Assembly: GCA_025450315.1 (NCBI GenBank)
Contig: JANWHQ010000064.1
Span: forward strand, 1 to 64,000
Source: Caulobacteraceae bacterium
GTDB lineage: Bacteria; Pseudomonadota; Alphaproteobacteria; Caulobacterales; Caulobacteraceae
Direction of reading: 5' to 3'
DNA length: 64,000 nucleotides
The position numbers were made by a program, and so were the translations under genes. This document shows, in pieces, positions 8,234-17,619 of the stretch (positions are counted from its first letter, which is position 1; the number at the start of each line of letters is the position of its first letter). Under the pieces are notes generated by a model. That model made no database searches. It was not told where the DNA came from and was given only the letters and a program-made list of their open reading frames with translations.

Positions 8234-9160
8234 TCAGCCCGGATCGGCGTAGGCGCGCTGGACCGACTGGGGAATGTTGCCGAGGCCGGTCCAGCCGGGA
8301 TAGGCGCCCTCCATCTCGGCCTGGATGCGCTTGCCCGCTTCGTCCACCGGCTCGCCCGCCGACCGCGCCAGCCGCGCCCGCCGGTCCAGGTCGGCCAGGA
8401 AGCCGCGCTCCTGGGCCACCAGCGAGCCGTCGCCGAGCTCGCCGTGATCGGGGACCACCAGCTCGGGCTTCAACCGGGCGATGTGATCGACCACCGCGAT
8501 CCATTGGCGGGGGCTGCAGCTGTCGCAGATGATGTTGGGCGAGATGCGGTTCTCGACCACGTCGCCGGGCAGGACCAGCTTGTCCTCGGGCACGTAGATG
8601 ATCTCGTCGCCCTTGGTGTGGGCCGCGCCGAACCAGTAGAGCCGGGCATGGACGCCGCCGAGGTCCAGCGTCGTCTGCCGGTCGTAGAGCACGTCGGCCT
8701 TGCCCACGGTCGCCCCCTTCAGCAGCTCGCCCATCTCGGCGCTGCGCGAAGCGAACAGGTCGATCATCTTCTGGCCGTCCTGCTCGAGCTCCACCTGCTG
8801 GGCCTTGTCGCGGACCACTTCGGTCCCGGGCGGGAAGCCGCCCTGGCCGGCGGCGTGCTCGGGGTGGAAGTGGGTGGTGGTCAGGATCAGCTTCTGGCCG
8901 TGGCCGCCGAGCTTCTGGGCCACCCGCGCCGCCAGGGCGCCGTTGGGGTCGCCGAGGCCGGTGTCGACCACCAGCACCGCCTTGTCGCCCACCACGAAGC
9001 CGACGTTGGGAAAGCCCATGATCACCCAGACGTGGGGCGACACCTGGCGCAGGTTCTTCTCGTCCAGGCGCGGATTGCCGAAGCCCTGCTGGGCCGACGC
9101 CGGCCCCGCCGCCGCCAGGGCCGCCAGCCCCGCCGCGATCCAAGGCGTCCAACGGCCCAT
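8234..9160 (-). CDS. Periplasmic metallo-beta-lactamase-fold hydrolase
   Basis: 308 aa. A signal peptide of about 23 residues ends ASA-QQ, so the protein is exported. The MBL core shows LVVDTGLGD, then THFHPEHAAG. In this last motif the usual Asp of HxHxDH is Glu, a variant seen in a subgroup of MBL proteins. The remaining metal-site segments are GAAHTKGD, LPGDVVEN and PDHGELGD. This is not a recognised antibiotic-degrading lactamase; it resembles secreted hydrolases of unknown substrate. It lies downstream of nothing obvious on its strand and is divergent from the crotonase gene at 9262. Confidence 0.85.
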   Translation of the reverse strand: MGRWTPWIAAGLAALAAAGPASAQQGFGNPRLDEKNLRQVSPHVWVIMGFPNVGFVVGDKAVLVVDTGLGDPNGALAARVAQKLGGHGQKLILTTTHFHPEHAAGQGGFPPGTEVVRDKAQQVELEQDGQKMIDLFASRSAEMGELLKGATVGKADVLYDRQTTLDLGGVHARLYWFGAAHTKGDEIIYVPEDKLVLPGDVVENRISPNIICDSCSPRQWIAVVDHIARLKPELVVPDHGELGDGSLVAQERGFLADLDRRARLARSAGEPVDEAGKRIQAEMEGAYPGWTGLGNIPQSVQRAYADPG

Positions 9161-9261
9161 GCGATCCTCCCGCTCTGCCCTGGGGCAAGCTTAACCGAGC
9201 CGGCGCTTCGACTACAGGGCCCCGCGGGGGCATGATGGTCCGTCCTCGGGAGAGCCGCCGC

Positions 9262-10008
9262 ATGCGCAACGACCTGGTCCTCTATGGCGCCCAAGCCGGC
9301 GTCGCGCGGCTGACGCTCAACGATCCCGACCGCGCCAACGTCCTCTCCGACGCCATGATGGCGGCCTTGTCCGGCGCCCTGGCGGCGGCCGCGGCCGATC
9401 GGGAAGTGCGCGTGATCGTGCTGGGCGCGGCGGGCAAGGTGTTCTGCGCCGGCCACGACCTGGCCGAGCTGCGGGCGGCCGGCGACGCCCGGGCCCTGTT
9501 CGAGCGGTGCTCCAGCCTGATGATGGCGGTGGGGGCGTGCCGCGCGCCGGTGATCGCGCGGGTGCAGGGCGCGGCGGTGGCGGCGGGATGCCAGCTGGTC
9601 GCCAGCTGCGACCTCGCCTACGCCGCCCAAGGCGCGCGCTTCGCCGTCTCGGGGATCAACCTCGGCCTCTTCTGCTCCACGCCGGGCGTGGCGCTGGGCC
9701 GGGCCATCGGGCGAAAGGCGGCGGCCGAAATGCTGCTTACCGGCCGCTTCGTCGACGCGGCCCGCGCCGCCGAGCTGGGGCTGATAAACGCCGCCGTCGC
9801 GCCTGAGCAACACGACGCCGCCGTGGACGAGGCCGCCCGGGCCATCGCCGCCAAGCCGCCCGAGGCCATCGCGCTCGGCAAAGCCGCCTTCCGCCGCCAG
9901 ATCGAGGCGCCGCTGGAGGAGGCCTACGCCATCGCGGGGCTGGCCATGGCCGAGAACCTCGGCTTCGACAGCGCCCGGACGGGCATCGACGCCTTCCTGA
10001 AGCGCTGA
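9262..10008 (+). CDS. Crotonase-fold (enoyl-CoA hydratase/isomerase-like, ECHDC3 type) protein
   Basis: 248 aa crotonase fold. Oxyanion-hole elements are visible: FCAGHDLAEL near residue 66 and AAVAAGCQLVASCDLA near 105. The two catalytic glutamates of true enoyl-CoA hydratases are not there: one position is Gln (GCQL) and the other falls in FAVSGINLGLFCSTPGVAL without Glu. This is the pattern of ECHDC3-like proteins, whose activity is poorly defined, so hydration should not be assumed. ATG 9262 is preferred to ATG/GTG starts 27-30 nt upstream because GGGAGAG precedes it. The next gene, a CoA-transferase, follows after 77 bp on the same strand. Confidence 0.85.
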   Translation: MRNDLVLYGAQAGVARLTLNDPDRANVLSDAMMAALSGALAAAAADREVRVIVLGAAGKVFCAGHDLAELRAAGDARALFERCSSLMMAVGACRAPVIARVQGAAVAAGCQLVASCDLAYAAQGARFAVSGINLGLFCSTPGVALGRAIGRKAAAEMLLTGRFVDAARAAELGLINAAVAPEQHDAAVDEAARAIAAKPPEAIALGKAAFRRQIEAPLEEAYAIAGLAMAENLGFDSARTGIDAFLKR

Positions 10009-10085
10009 GGCGCCCGGCGCCGAACCGGCTTCGAAGATCGGCGCGATGGAGTCATAGTCCTGGGCAAGGTTGGGGGAGGCTGGCC

Positions 10086-11432
10086 ATGGGCGCGAAGCCC
10101 GCCAAGGGAGCCGCACGCAGGATTTCGGCCGAGGCCGCCGCGGGACTGGTGGGATCGGGCATGTGGCTCGATTTCGGCATCACCCTGTGCCAGCCGGACG
10201 TGTTCGACGCGGCCCTGGCCCGGCGCGTCCACGAGCTCGAGGACGTGAAGATCCGCTCGTGCCTGTCGATGAGGCCGCGCGCCTGCGTCGAGGCCGACCC
10301 CTCGGGGCGGCGGCTGCGCTGGTTCAGCTGGCACTTCAGCGGCTACGACCGGGCCAAGCATGACGCGGGGACCTGCACCTACATCCCGCTGAACCTGGGC
10401 GAGGTCACCGACTACTACCGCCGCTTCCTGGAGCCGGTGGACATCGCGGTGATCAAGGCGCGGCCGATGGACCAGGCCGGCTGGTTCAACTTCGGCCCGA
10501 CCAGCCTCTGGCACCGGGCGGTGATCGAGCAGGCCCGCCTGGTGATCGTCGAGACGACCCCTGCCCTGCCCCACGCCCATGGTCCCGAGAACGGCGTGCA
10601 CGTCAGCGAGGTCGACTATCTGATCGACGGCGACGGGGCCGACCTGCCCGAATTGCCCCACGCGCCGCCCAACGCCATCGACGAGTCGGTGGCCCGGCTG
10701 ATCACCGCCGAGATCGAGGACGGCGCCTGCCTGCAGATCGGCATCGGCGGCATGCCGAACGCGGTCTGCGAGCTGATCCGGCAGTCGGGCCAGCGGAACC
10801 TCGGCATCCACACCGAGATGCTGACCGACGGGCTGCTGCACCTCTACCAGAGCGGACAGGTCACCGGCGCGCGCAAGCAGATCGACGTCGGCAAGCTGGT
10901 CTACAGCTTCGCGCTGGGATCGCGCGCCCTCTACCAGGCCATCGACCGCAACCCCGACATGCTGTGCTGCCCGGTGGACCACACCAACCTGCCGCACATG
11001 ATCATGCGGAACGACAAGGTGGTGTCGATCAACTCCACCACCCAGGTCGACCTGCAGGGCCAGGCGGCCTCGGAGTCGGACGGCCACCGCCACATCTCGG
11101 GCACCGGCGGCCAGCTGCAGTTCGTGCGCGGGGCCTATGCTTCAAAGGGCGGCAAGTCGTTCCTCTGCCTGCCCTCGACCTACGAGAAGCACGGCGTGCG
11201 CCGCAGCCGCATCGTGCTGGACCTGACGCCCGGCAACATCGTCACCACCCCACGCACCGACGCCATGTACATCGTCACCGAGCACGGCATGGCCAACATG
11301 AAGGGTCTGGCGGTCTGCGAGCGGGCCCGGGCGATGATCTCGCTCGCTCATCCCGACTTCCGCGAGGACCTGGAACGCCAGGCCCACCAGCACCGGCTGC
11401 TGCCGAGGATGGTCCCGGCGACCGCCCTATAG
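10086..11432 (+). CDS. Acetyl-CoA hydrolase/CoA-transferase family protein
   Basis: 448 aa, the family length. This family moves CoA between acyl groups (for example butyryl- or 4-hydroxybutyrate-CoA:acetate transferase) or hydrolyses acetyl-CoA. Visible features are CLQIGIGGMPNAV, then NLGIHTEMLTDG, whose Glu is the expected CoA-thioester-forming residue, and the late glycine-rich SGTGGQLQFVRGA. The substrate cannot be told from sequence. The strong Shine-Dalgarno GGGGGAGG supports ATG 10086. The gene converges on ftsA; the last 6 bp (CTATAG) encode Leu-stop for both. Confidence 0.88.
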   Translation: MGAKPAKGAARRISAEAAAGLVGSGMWLDFGITLCQPDVFDAALARRVHELEDVKIRSCLSMRPRACVEADPSGRRLRWFSWHFSGYDRAKHDAGTCTYIPLNLGEVTDYYRRFLEPVDIAVIKARPMDQAGWFNFGPTSLWHRAVIEQARLVIVETTPALPHAHGPENGVHVSEVDYLIDGDGADLPELPHAPPNAIDESVARLITAEIEDGACLQIGIGGMPNAVCELIRQSGQRNLGIHTEMLTDGLLHLYQSGQVTGARKQIDVGKLVYSFALGSRALYQAIDRNPDMLCCPVDHTNLPHMIMRNDKVVSINSTTQVDLQGQAASESDGHRHISGTGGQLQFVRGAYASKGGKSFLCLPSTYEKHGVRRSRIVLDLTPGNIVTTPRTDAMYIVTEHGMANMKGLAVCERARAMISLAHPDFREDLERQAHQHRLLPRMVPATAL

Positions 11433-12755
11433 GTTCTCCTTCAGCCAGCCCCAGGCGCGCACCAGCGGCGGGGCGCCGTCGTAGGGGCTGGGGGGCCTGG
11501 GCTTGCCGTTGATCAGGGATTCGGCCGAGACCGCTTCGCGCGGCCCGAAGGCGGCGCGCTGCAGCACGCCGGCGGCGGCGCAGAAGGCCGGGCCCGAGGC
11601 GGCGTCGGCCAGATGCGGGGTCCGGCGCGGCCGGCCGGGCCGCACCGAGCGGTCGAACACCCGCACAGCCACTTCGCGCACCCCGGCCAGCTGGCTGGCG
11701 CCGCCGGTCAGCACGATGCCGGCGCCGGGATCCAAGTGCACGCCGGCCGCCTTCAGCCGGTCGCGCAGCAGCTCGAAGGTCTCTTCCACGCGGGGGGCGA
11801 TGACGCCCTTGAGCAGCGAACGCGGCGCCACCACCGGCCCCGCGCCCTCGTCCTCGCCGCGGGGCGGGGCCTCGATCATCTCGCGGTCCTCGTTGGCCGA
11901 GGCGATGGCCGAGCCGTGCACGGTCTTGATCCGCTCGGCCCCGGCCATGGTGGTCGACAGGCCCCGGGCGATGTCGCTGGTCACGTGCTGGCCGCCGACC
12001 GGCAGGCTGTCGACGTGCACCAGTGCGCCGTCGGAGAACACCGCCACCGAGGTCGAGCCGCCGCCCATGTCGACGCAGATGCAGCCCAGCTCCATCTCGT
12101 CGTCCTCGAGCGCCGACAGGGCCGAGCAGAACGGCGCGGCGACCGCGCCCTCGAACTGAAGGTGCGCCCGCTCCACGCAGTGGCCCAGGGTGTTGAACAT
12201 CGCCTCGCCGATGGTGACCACCAAGAGCTCCAGCCCCAGCACCCGGCCGAACATGGTGCGCGGATCGCGCACGCCCTTCTGGGCGTCGACCGACCAGGAG
12301 ATCGGCAACAGATGGATCGGCCGCCGGCCCTGGGTGCGCATCTGGGCCACGGCCGCGGCGATCGCGCGCGAGCAGTCCGCCTCGACGATCGGGCGCGCGC
12401 CCAGCGACACCGAGCTCATCACCCGGCAGCTCTGCAGCTGGCCGCCCGAGGTCGCCACCGTGACGCCCGAGATCGACACGCCGGCGATGGCCTCGGCCCG
12501 CTCGACCGCCTGGGCGATGGCCTCCACCGCCAACTCGGGATCGACGATGGCCCCGCCGCGCACGCCGCGCGACTGGACATAACCGACGCCGGTCGTCTGC
12601 AGGGTCCGCTGGGCGCGGTTCACCCCGTCGGGCCGCATGATGAAGCACGACACCTTGGAGGCGCCCAGATCGACCGCGGCCACCACCTGCTGGCGCCCCG
12701 TGGTCAACACCTTCAACCCATCACGCGCCTGGCGCAGGTCCTCTAAACGCGACAT
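11427..12755 (-). CDS. ftsA: Cell division protein FtsA
   Basis: Actin-fold ATPase that anchors FtsZ to the membrane; 442 aa. Visible are the phosphate-1 motif AAVDLGASKVSCFI near residue 26, the 1C subdomain region, phosphate-2 CVDMGGGSTSVAVF, and adenosine motif IVLTGGASQLAG. The C-terminus VRAWGWLKENL is the amphipathic membrane-targeting helix. ATG 12755 starts the usual N-terminal segment; the open frame continues upstream as ftsQ antiphase sequence. It lies 68 bp after ftsQ. It converges with a CoA-transferase gene rather than being followed by ftsZ. Confidence 0.97.
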   Translation of the reverse strand: MSRLEDLRQARDGLKVLTTGRQQVVAAVDLGASKVSCFIMRPDGVNRAQRTLQTTGVGYVQSRGVRGGAIVDPELAVEAIAQAVERAEAIAGVSISGVTVATSGGQLQSCRVMSSVSLGARPIVEADCSRAIAAAVAQMRTQGRRPIHLLPISWSVDAQKGVRDPRTMFGRVLGLELLVVTIGEAMFNTLGHCVERAHLQFEGAVAAPFCSALSALEDDEMELGCICVDMGGGSTSVAVFSDGALVHVDSLPVGGQHVTSDIARGLSTTMAGAERIKTVHGSAIASANEDREMIEAPPRGEDEGAGPVVAPRSLLKGVIAPRVEETFELLRDRLKAAGVHLDPGAGIVLTGGASQLAGVREVAVRVFDRSVRPGRPRRTPHLADAASGPAFCAAAGVLQRAAFGPREAVSAESLINGKPRPPSPYDGAPPLVRAWGWLKENL

Positions 12756-12823
12756 CGCCCATTCCCCTTGACCGGTTCTCGGTCGTCTGACGCACCCAAC
12801 TGAGACCTCGGTTCTCGAGGTTT

Positions 12824-13741
12824 TTACGCACCCGCCGCCAGCTGCGCCCCCCCGGGCGGAGCGCTCACGTCGTTCGGCCTCACGGCCACCAAATCCGGAT
12901 CGCGCAGGTCGATGCGCGAGAAGCCCAGGTCCAGGATCCGGGCCTTCTGATCGAGCTGGTCGAGCTGGATCAGGGCCGACTCCTCGCCCTCGGCCGGCAG
13001 CTGGATCAGCCCGCCGTCCTTGAGCCTCAGGTCCCAGCGCCGGTCGTCGACCCTGACCAGGGCCTCCAGGCGCTGCATCAGGCGCGGCCGCGCCCGGATC
13101 ATCGGCAGGATCTGCGGCGCCGCCAGATTGGCGCCCGCGCCCACCACCAGGGGCAGTTCGGCGAACTCGCCGGCGTTGGCTTCCGGGATCGGCCGGCCCT
13201 GGCCGTCGACCACCAGCGAGCGGCCGTCGTGCTGCCACACCGCCGCGGCGTCGCGCTGGACCACCGAGATCACCAGGGAGTCGGGCAACAGCCGCACGAT
13301 CCGCGCGCTCTTGACCCAGCCCACGTGCTCGACCCGCCCGCGCACGGCCTTCAGGTCCAGCCCCAGGATCGGTTCGTCCCGGGTCAGGCCCGAGGCCTTG
13401 AGGATGTCCGCGGACGCCTCGCGCGTGGCGCCCTCCACATGCACGGCCTGCAGCCGGAACCCGGCGCCGGCCAGGCGCAAGGCGGCGCTGTGCTCGCTCT
13501 TGGCCACCAGGTGCTGGAAGCGGTCGCCGGTCACCAGCGCGGCGACGAGGCCGATGGCCACCAGGCCCGCGGAAACGCCGATCGCCCAGCCGGGCGCCAG
13601 GCCCACGCGCCGGGCCGCGCCGATCTTGGCGGGCGCATAGGGCCGCGCCCGGGCGCCCGGCCGCGGACGGGATCTGCTCGCCGGCTTGGGCTGGGACCTC
13701 TGGGCGCCTGCCCGCGGGCCGCCCCGCACTATCGCGGGCAT
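12824..13741 (-). CDS. ftsQ: Cell division protein FtsQ
   Basis: Bitopic divisome protein of the FtsQLB subcomplex; 305 aa. A basic, Pro/Ala-rich cytoplasmic tail (1-45) is followed by one membrane span (about 52-72). The POTRA domain (about 90-165) begins [12 protein letters not shown], and the beta domain contains [10 protein letters not shown]. The ATG at 13741 overlaps the end of ddlB by 13 nt. Another ATG 21 nt upstream is possible. Confidence 0.95.
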   Translation of the reverse strand: MPAIVRGGPRAGAQRSQPKPASRSRPRPGARARPYAPAKIGAARRVGLAPGWAIGVSAGLVAIGLVAALVTGDRFQHLVAKSEHSAALRLAGAGFRLQAVHVEGATREASADILKASGLTRDEPILGLDLKAVRGRVEHVGWVKSARIVRLLPDSLVISVVQRDAAAVWQHDGRSLVVDGQGRPIPEANAGEFAELPLVVGAGANLAAPQILPMIRARPRLMQRLEALVRVDDRRWDLRLKDGGLIQLPAEGEESALIQLDQLDQKARILDLGFSRIDLRDPDLVAVRPNDVSAPPGGAQLAAGA

Positions 13742-14655
13742 GACGCGTCCTCCACGATCCACTTGACCAGGTCGTCGTACCCCATACCGAGATAAGCGGC
13801 CTGCTCAGGGACGAGCGAGGTTGGCGTCATGCCGGGCTGGGTGTTGACCTCCAAGAGGACCAGTTCGTCCTTAATATCGTCATAACGGAAATCGCTGCGG
13901 GTAACGCCGCGGCAACCGAGCGCCGCGTGCGCCTGGACGGACATGGCCATGGCTTTTCGCGCCACGCCCTCGGGGATCGGCGCCGGCAGCACGTGCGAGG
14001 AGCCGCCCTCGCCGTACTTGGCCTCGTAGTCGTAGAAGCCGGTGCGCGGCACGATCTCGGTGACCGCCAGCGCCCTGTCGCCCATCACCGCAACGGCCAG
14101 CTCCTTGCCGGCGATATAGGGCTCGATCATCACCTCCTCGCCGTAGGTCCAGCTGGCCTGGGCCAGCTCCTGGGGCGGGGAATTGGCGCCTTCGAACACC
14201 AGGAAGACGCCCACCGACGAGCCCTCGGCGTTGGGCTTGACCACATAGGGCGGGGCCATGACGTGGTCCTTCGCCGCCTCGAAGCGGTTGAACAGGCCGC
14301 CGCCCGGCACGGCGATCCCGGCGGCGGCCAGCACCGCCTTGGCCTTGGCCTTGTCCATGGCCAGCGCCGAGGCCAGGACGCCCGAGTGGGTGTAGGGGAT
14401 GGCCAGCATCTCCAGCACGCCCTGCATGCAGCCGTCCTCGCCCCAGCGGCCGTGCAGCACGTTCAGCGCCACGTCCGGCTTCAGGGCGGCCAGCACCTGG
14501 GCCACGTCGCGGCCGACATCCACCGGCGAGACCTTGGCCCCCAGCCGCCGCAGCGCCGCGACACAGCCCGCGCCGGTCGACAGCGACACCTCCCGCTCGG
14601 AGGACAGCCCGCCCATGAGGACGGCGACATGGATGCCTGAAAGGGTCTCGGCCAC
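13729..14655 (-). CDS. ddlB: D-alanine--D-alanine ligase
   Basis: ATP-grasp enzyme making the D-Ala-D-Ala dipeptide for peptidoglycan; 308 aa. Visible are [17 protein letters not shown] at the N-terminus, LHGRWGEDG, the ATP-binding [13 protein letters not shown], and [21 protein letters not shown] near the C-terminus. This last supplies metal ligands and substrate contacts. It overlaps ftsQ. A 635-bp gene-free stretch separates it from the M28 peptidase gene upstream, so it probably has its own promoter driving ddlB-ftsQ-ftsA. Confidence 0.97.
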   Translation of the reverse strand: MAETLSGIHVAVLMGGLSSEREVSLSTGAGCVAALRRLGAKVSPVDVGRDVAQVLAALKPDVALNVLHGRWGEDGCMQGVLEMLAIPYTHSGVLASALAMDKAKAKAVLAAAGIAVPGGGLFNRFEAAKDHVMAPPYVVKPNAEGSSVGVFLVFEGANSPPQELAQASWTYGEEVMIEPYIAGKELAVAVMGDRALAVTEIVPRTGFYDYEAKYGEGGSSHVLPAPIPEGVARKAMAMSVQAHAALGCRGVTRSDFRYDDIKDELVLLEVNTQPGMTPTSLVPEQAAYLGMGYDDLVKWIVEDASCPR

Positions 14656-15291
14656 GGGCGACTCCGGGGTTTCGCCCGTGCTAGCTGGCCGATCGGTAAG
14701 GCCGCGTTAAGGCTGAGCCTAACCCGGCTGTCTGAAATCCGGCGGCGGCCGGCGGCGCGCCGCCGCCCCGCGCTGGGGCAGCGGTAGCTCGCCAGGCGCC
14801 TTGTCCCACAACAGGAGCAACTTCAGCGAGGGCCTTGGGCGGGTCGTGTGAAGGGCTTGGACCATGGCGCGAGCACAGCAGCAGGCGTTCCCTGTCGCTT
14901 GAATCCTGGCGTTGTCCACGGCTCACAGTGGCGTCGGCCTCCGTCCGCCGCCACCGTAGATTCACCGTATTTTGCGGTGGCCGGGCCCCGGACTGCACCC
15001 CCGAGGCGAGACAGCTGAGCCACGGACACGGGTTGGACCGTGGGCCGCCGAATCGCTGGCGACAGCGCCTTTGGCGAGCTCGACGCCTCCAGGGATCGCG
15101 CGCATCCGCCGGAGGCCGGGCGCAAAATGCACATCATGGCGGCTGGCTGCGCCGCTTAGGCAAATTCAAACAGGCTGGTCGCCCCTGCCCGCAGATGCCG
15201 CGGCTCCGCGTCCGTGCGCTTGCGCCCATACATTCCCAAGCGCTCAGTTCGGCGCGGGAGCCTTTCCGCAGGGTTTCCCACGGTCGACGCG
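14656..15291. other. Gene-poor 636-bp stretch between M28 peptidase and ddlB
   Basis: No frame here encodes a recognisable protein; the open frames are Arg/Pro/Ala-rich and lack plausible starts. Near ddlB there is GTTAAGGCT followed by AGCCTAAC (14706-14723), a hairpin with one bulged base. A second possible hairpin, GCCACCG to CGGTGGC, lies around 14955-14985. The stretch probably contains the ddlB-ftsQA promoter. I cannot say whether it also encodes a small RNA. Confidence 0.5.
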
Positions 15292-16659
15292 CTACCGCAG
15301 GGCGCGGAAGTCGATGTCGCTGTCGGCGATCAGCCAGAGGGTGGCGGCCCAGGCGGCGACGTTCTGGTTCAGGGCGGCGGGGTCGACCTTGTCCAGGGTG
15401 TCCAGGGCCGAATGATGCCAGTCGAAATAGCGGCTGAGGTCGGTCTTGAAGTCGATCACCGGCACGCCCTGCTGCTGCAGGCTGGCGAAGTCGGCGCCGG
15501 TCTCGCGCGCCGGGTCGGTCAGGACCGCGACCTTCAGGGGCTCCAGCACCGCGGCCAGCGGCTGGAGCTGCGGGGCGGCCGCGCCGCCGCGCGGCAGGGC
15601 GATGGCGTAGAGGTGATCCGAGCCCGCATCGGCCTCGGAAACGACCACCATGCGCGGAGCCTCGGCGGCGTGGGCGGCCGCGTAGGCCTTGCGCGAGAAG
15701 TCCATCTCCTCGGCCCCGAACAGCACCACGCGGATGGTCCGGCGCGGGCGTATGGGCAGCTGGCCGATCAGGTGCGCGGCGGACATGGAGATGCCGACCC
15801 CGACCCCGTCGTCGATGGCCCCCTGCCCCACGTCCCAGCTGTCGAGGTGGCCGCCGATGGCCACGATCTCGTCCGGGCGTTCGGCGCCGGTGACCTCGCC
15901 CGAGACGGTCCAGGCCGTGGCCGGCGCCTCGGCCGAGTCCAGCACCAGCCGCACGCGCACCGCGCCCTGGGCGGCCAGTGCGGCGAGGCGCTCGGCGTCG
16001 GGCGGGGCCACCGCCGCGGCCGGGATGCGCGCGCCGTCGAAGTGCGCCGCGCCGGTGTGGGCGATGGGGTCCGACGAGGTGGTGGTCGAACGGACCAGGA
16101 AGGCCACGGCCCCGCGCTTTCCGGCCTCCTGGGCGCCGCGCATGCGGCCGCGGCTGACGGCGGAATAGCCGGCGGCGTCGCGGGTGCGCGGCATGGCCTG
16201 GTCGATCAGGGCGATCTTGCCGGTCAGCGATCCGGCCGGCGCGGCGGTCAGCTCGGCGAAGCTGTGGAAGACGGCGATCTCGCCCTCGATCCCGCCGGGC
16301 GGCGTCGGCGCCGCGCCGCCGAGGCCCAGGATGGTCAGCCGCCGGCGCTCGGGCGCCGTGATCTCGGCCTCTTCGCGGCCGCGCGTCCAGGAGGTGATCT
16401 CGAAGGGTTCGACGCGGACGTTCCGGAATCCCAGCCGGGTCAGCTGGGCCACCGCCCAGTCGCGGGCCCTGGCGGCGGCGGCCGAGCCGGCCGGCCGCGC
16501 GCCGACCTCGCTGGCCAGGGAGGTCACCAGCTCATGGGCCAGGGGGTCGTGCAGGGCCTTGTCCCTGAGCGCGGCGGCGGTCTCGGCGGGGGTCGCGGCC
16601 AGGGCGGGCATGATGAGGACGGCCGATGCGATCAGGGCGAGGGCGGCGGCGCGGATCAC
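15292..16659 (-). CDS. Secreted M28-family zinc peptidase
   Basis: 455 aa with an N-terminal signal peptide (cleavage near ALA-AT at 21-22). A PA-like insert lies around residues 130-230. The peptidase core shows the M28 ligands in order: [17 protein letters not shown] (His, Asp), FGAEEMD (Glu pair), SEADAGSD (Asp) and [11 protein letters not shown] (His). Homologues are aminopeptidases or carboxypeptidases. The start is GTG 16659, overlapping the murB stop by 4 nt. A secreted peptidase is therefore translationally coupled to a peptidoglycan precursor enzyme. Whether it acts on wall peptides is inference. Confidence 0.9.
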   Translation of the reverse strand: MIRAAALALIASAVLIMPALAATPAETAAALRDKALHDPLAHELVTSLASEVGARPAGSAAAARARDWAVAQLTRLGFRNVRVEPFEITSWTRGREEAEITAPERRRLTILGLGGAAPTPPGGIEGEIAVFHSFAELTAAPAGSLTGKIALIDQAMPRTRDAAGYSAVSRGRMRGAQEAGKRGAVAFLVRSTTTSSDPIAHTGAAHFDGARIPAAAVAPPDAERLAALAAQGAVRVRLVLDSAEAPATAWTVSGEVTGAERPDEIVAIGGHLDSWDVGQGAIDDGVGVGISMSAAHLIGQLPIRPRRTIRVVLFGAEEMDFSRKAYAAAHAAEAPRMVVVSEADAGSDHLYAIALPRGGAAAPQLQPLAAVLEPLKVAVLTDPARETGADFASLQQQGVPVIDFKTDLSRYFDWHHSALDTLDKVDPAALNQNVAAWAATLWLIADSDIDFRALR

Positions 16660-17576
16660 GCGGCCGCGGGCGCGGGCCGCCCGATGCGCTTGATCTCCCA
16701 GTCCAGCTCGACGCCGAACTTCGTCCTGACGTCGGCGCGGACCGCCTCGCCCAGCCCCTCCAGGTCGGCGGCCGTGGCCTCGCCGGTGTTGATCAGGAAG
16801 TTGGCGTGCAGGGGCGAGAACATCGCCTGGCCGAACAGCCTGCCGCGCCAGCCGGCGTCGTCGACCAGCTTCCAGGAGGAATGGCCGGGCGGGTTCTTGA
16901 AGGTCGAGCCGCCGGTCTTCTCGCGGATCGGCTGGGAGGCCTCGCGCCGGGCGGTGATCGCCTCCATGCGCGCCTCGATCCCGGCCGGATCGTCGGGCCG
17001 GCCGCGGAACAGCGCGCCGGTGAAGATCAGATCGCCCCCGGCCGCGGGGGCCGACTTGCGGTAGCTGAAGCCCATCTCGGCGTTGCTCAGGGTGCGCCGT
17101 TCGCCCCGGCGGTCCAGGGCGTAGGCCTCCACCAGCACGTCCTTGGTCTCCGAGCCGTAGCAGCCGGCGTTCATCATGCAGGCGCCGCCGATGGTCCCGG
17201 GCACGCCGCGGTAGAACTCCAGCCCGGCGATCCCGGCCTTGCCGGCCTCGCGGGCCAGCATGGCGTCCAGCGTCGCCGCGCCGGCGTAGATGGCGGAGTC
17301 GCCGCGCGGCTCGACCCTGGCGAAGGCGCGGCCCAGGCGGATCACCACCCCCTCGACGCCGCCGTCGCGGACCAGCAGGTTGGAGCCGACCCCGATTGGC
17401 GTCACCGGCACGGCCGGATCCAGCCCCCTCAGGAAGACGGCCAGGTCGTCCTCGTCCTCGGGCAGGAACAGCGCCTCGGCCGGCCCCCCGACCCGCAGCC
17501 AGGTGTAGGGCGCCAGCACCGCGTCCTTCACGAGCTTGCCGCGGATGGCCGGCAGCCGGTCGCGCCAGTCAGTCAA
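16656..17576 (-). CDS. murB: UDP-N-acetylenolpyruvoylglucosamine reductase MurB
   Basis: FAD enzyme that makes UDP-MurNAc; 306 aa. FAD-binding features are [16 protein letters not shown] and [16 protein letters not shown], followed by [18 protein letters not shown]. The type I signature FSYRKS contains the proton-donor region, and [18 protein letters not shown] contains the catalytic Ser. It follows murC by 43 bp and overlaps the M28 peptidase gene. Confidence 0.97.
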   Translation of the reverse strand: MTDWRDRLPAIRGKLVKDAVLAPYTWLRVGGPAEALFLPEDEDDLAVFLRGLDPAVPVTPIGVGSNLLVRDGGVEGVVIRLGRAFARVEPRGDSAIYAGAATLDAMLAREAGKAGIAGLEFYRGVPGTIGGACMMNAGCYGSETKDVLVEAYALDRRGERRTLSNAEMGFSYRKSAPAAGGDLIFTGALFRGRPDDPAGIEARMEAITARREASQPIREKTGGSTFKNPPGHSSWKLVDDAGWRGRLFGQAMFSPLHANFLINTGEATAADLEGLGEAVRADVRTKFGVELDWEIKRIGRPAPAAA

Positions 17577-17619
17577 CTTCTCTCCTCCCGTGGGGAGAGG
17601 CGATGCGCTGCGAACCCGC

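Noticed and set aside
14719-14998. Small open frames on the minus strand upstream of ddlB
   Set aside because: Arg/Pro/Ala-rich with no recognisable motif and no good ribosome site; treated as non-coding.
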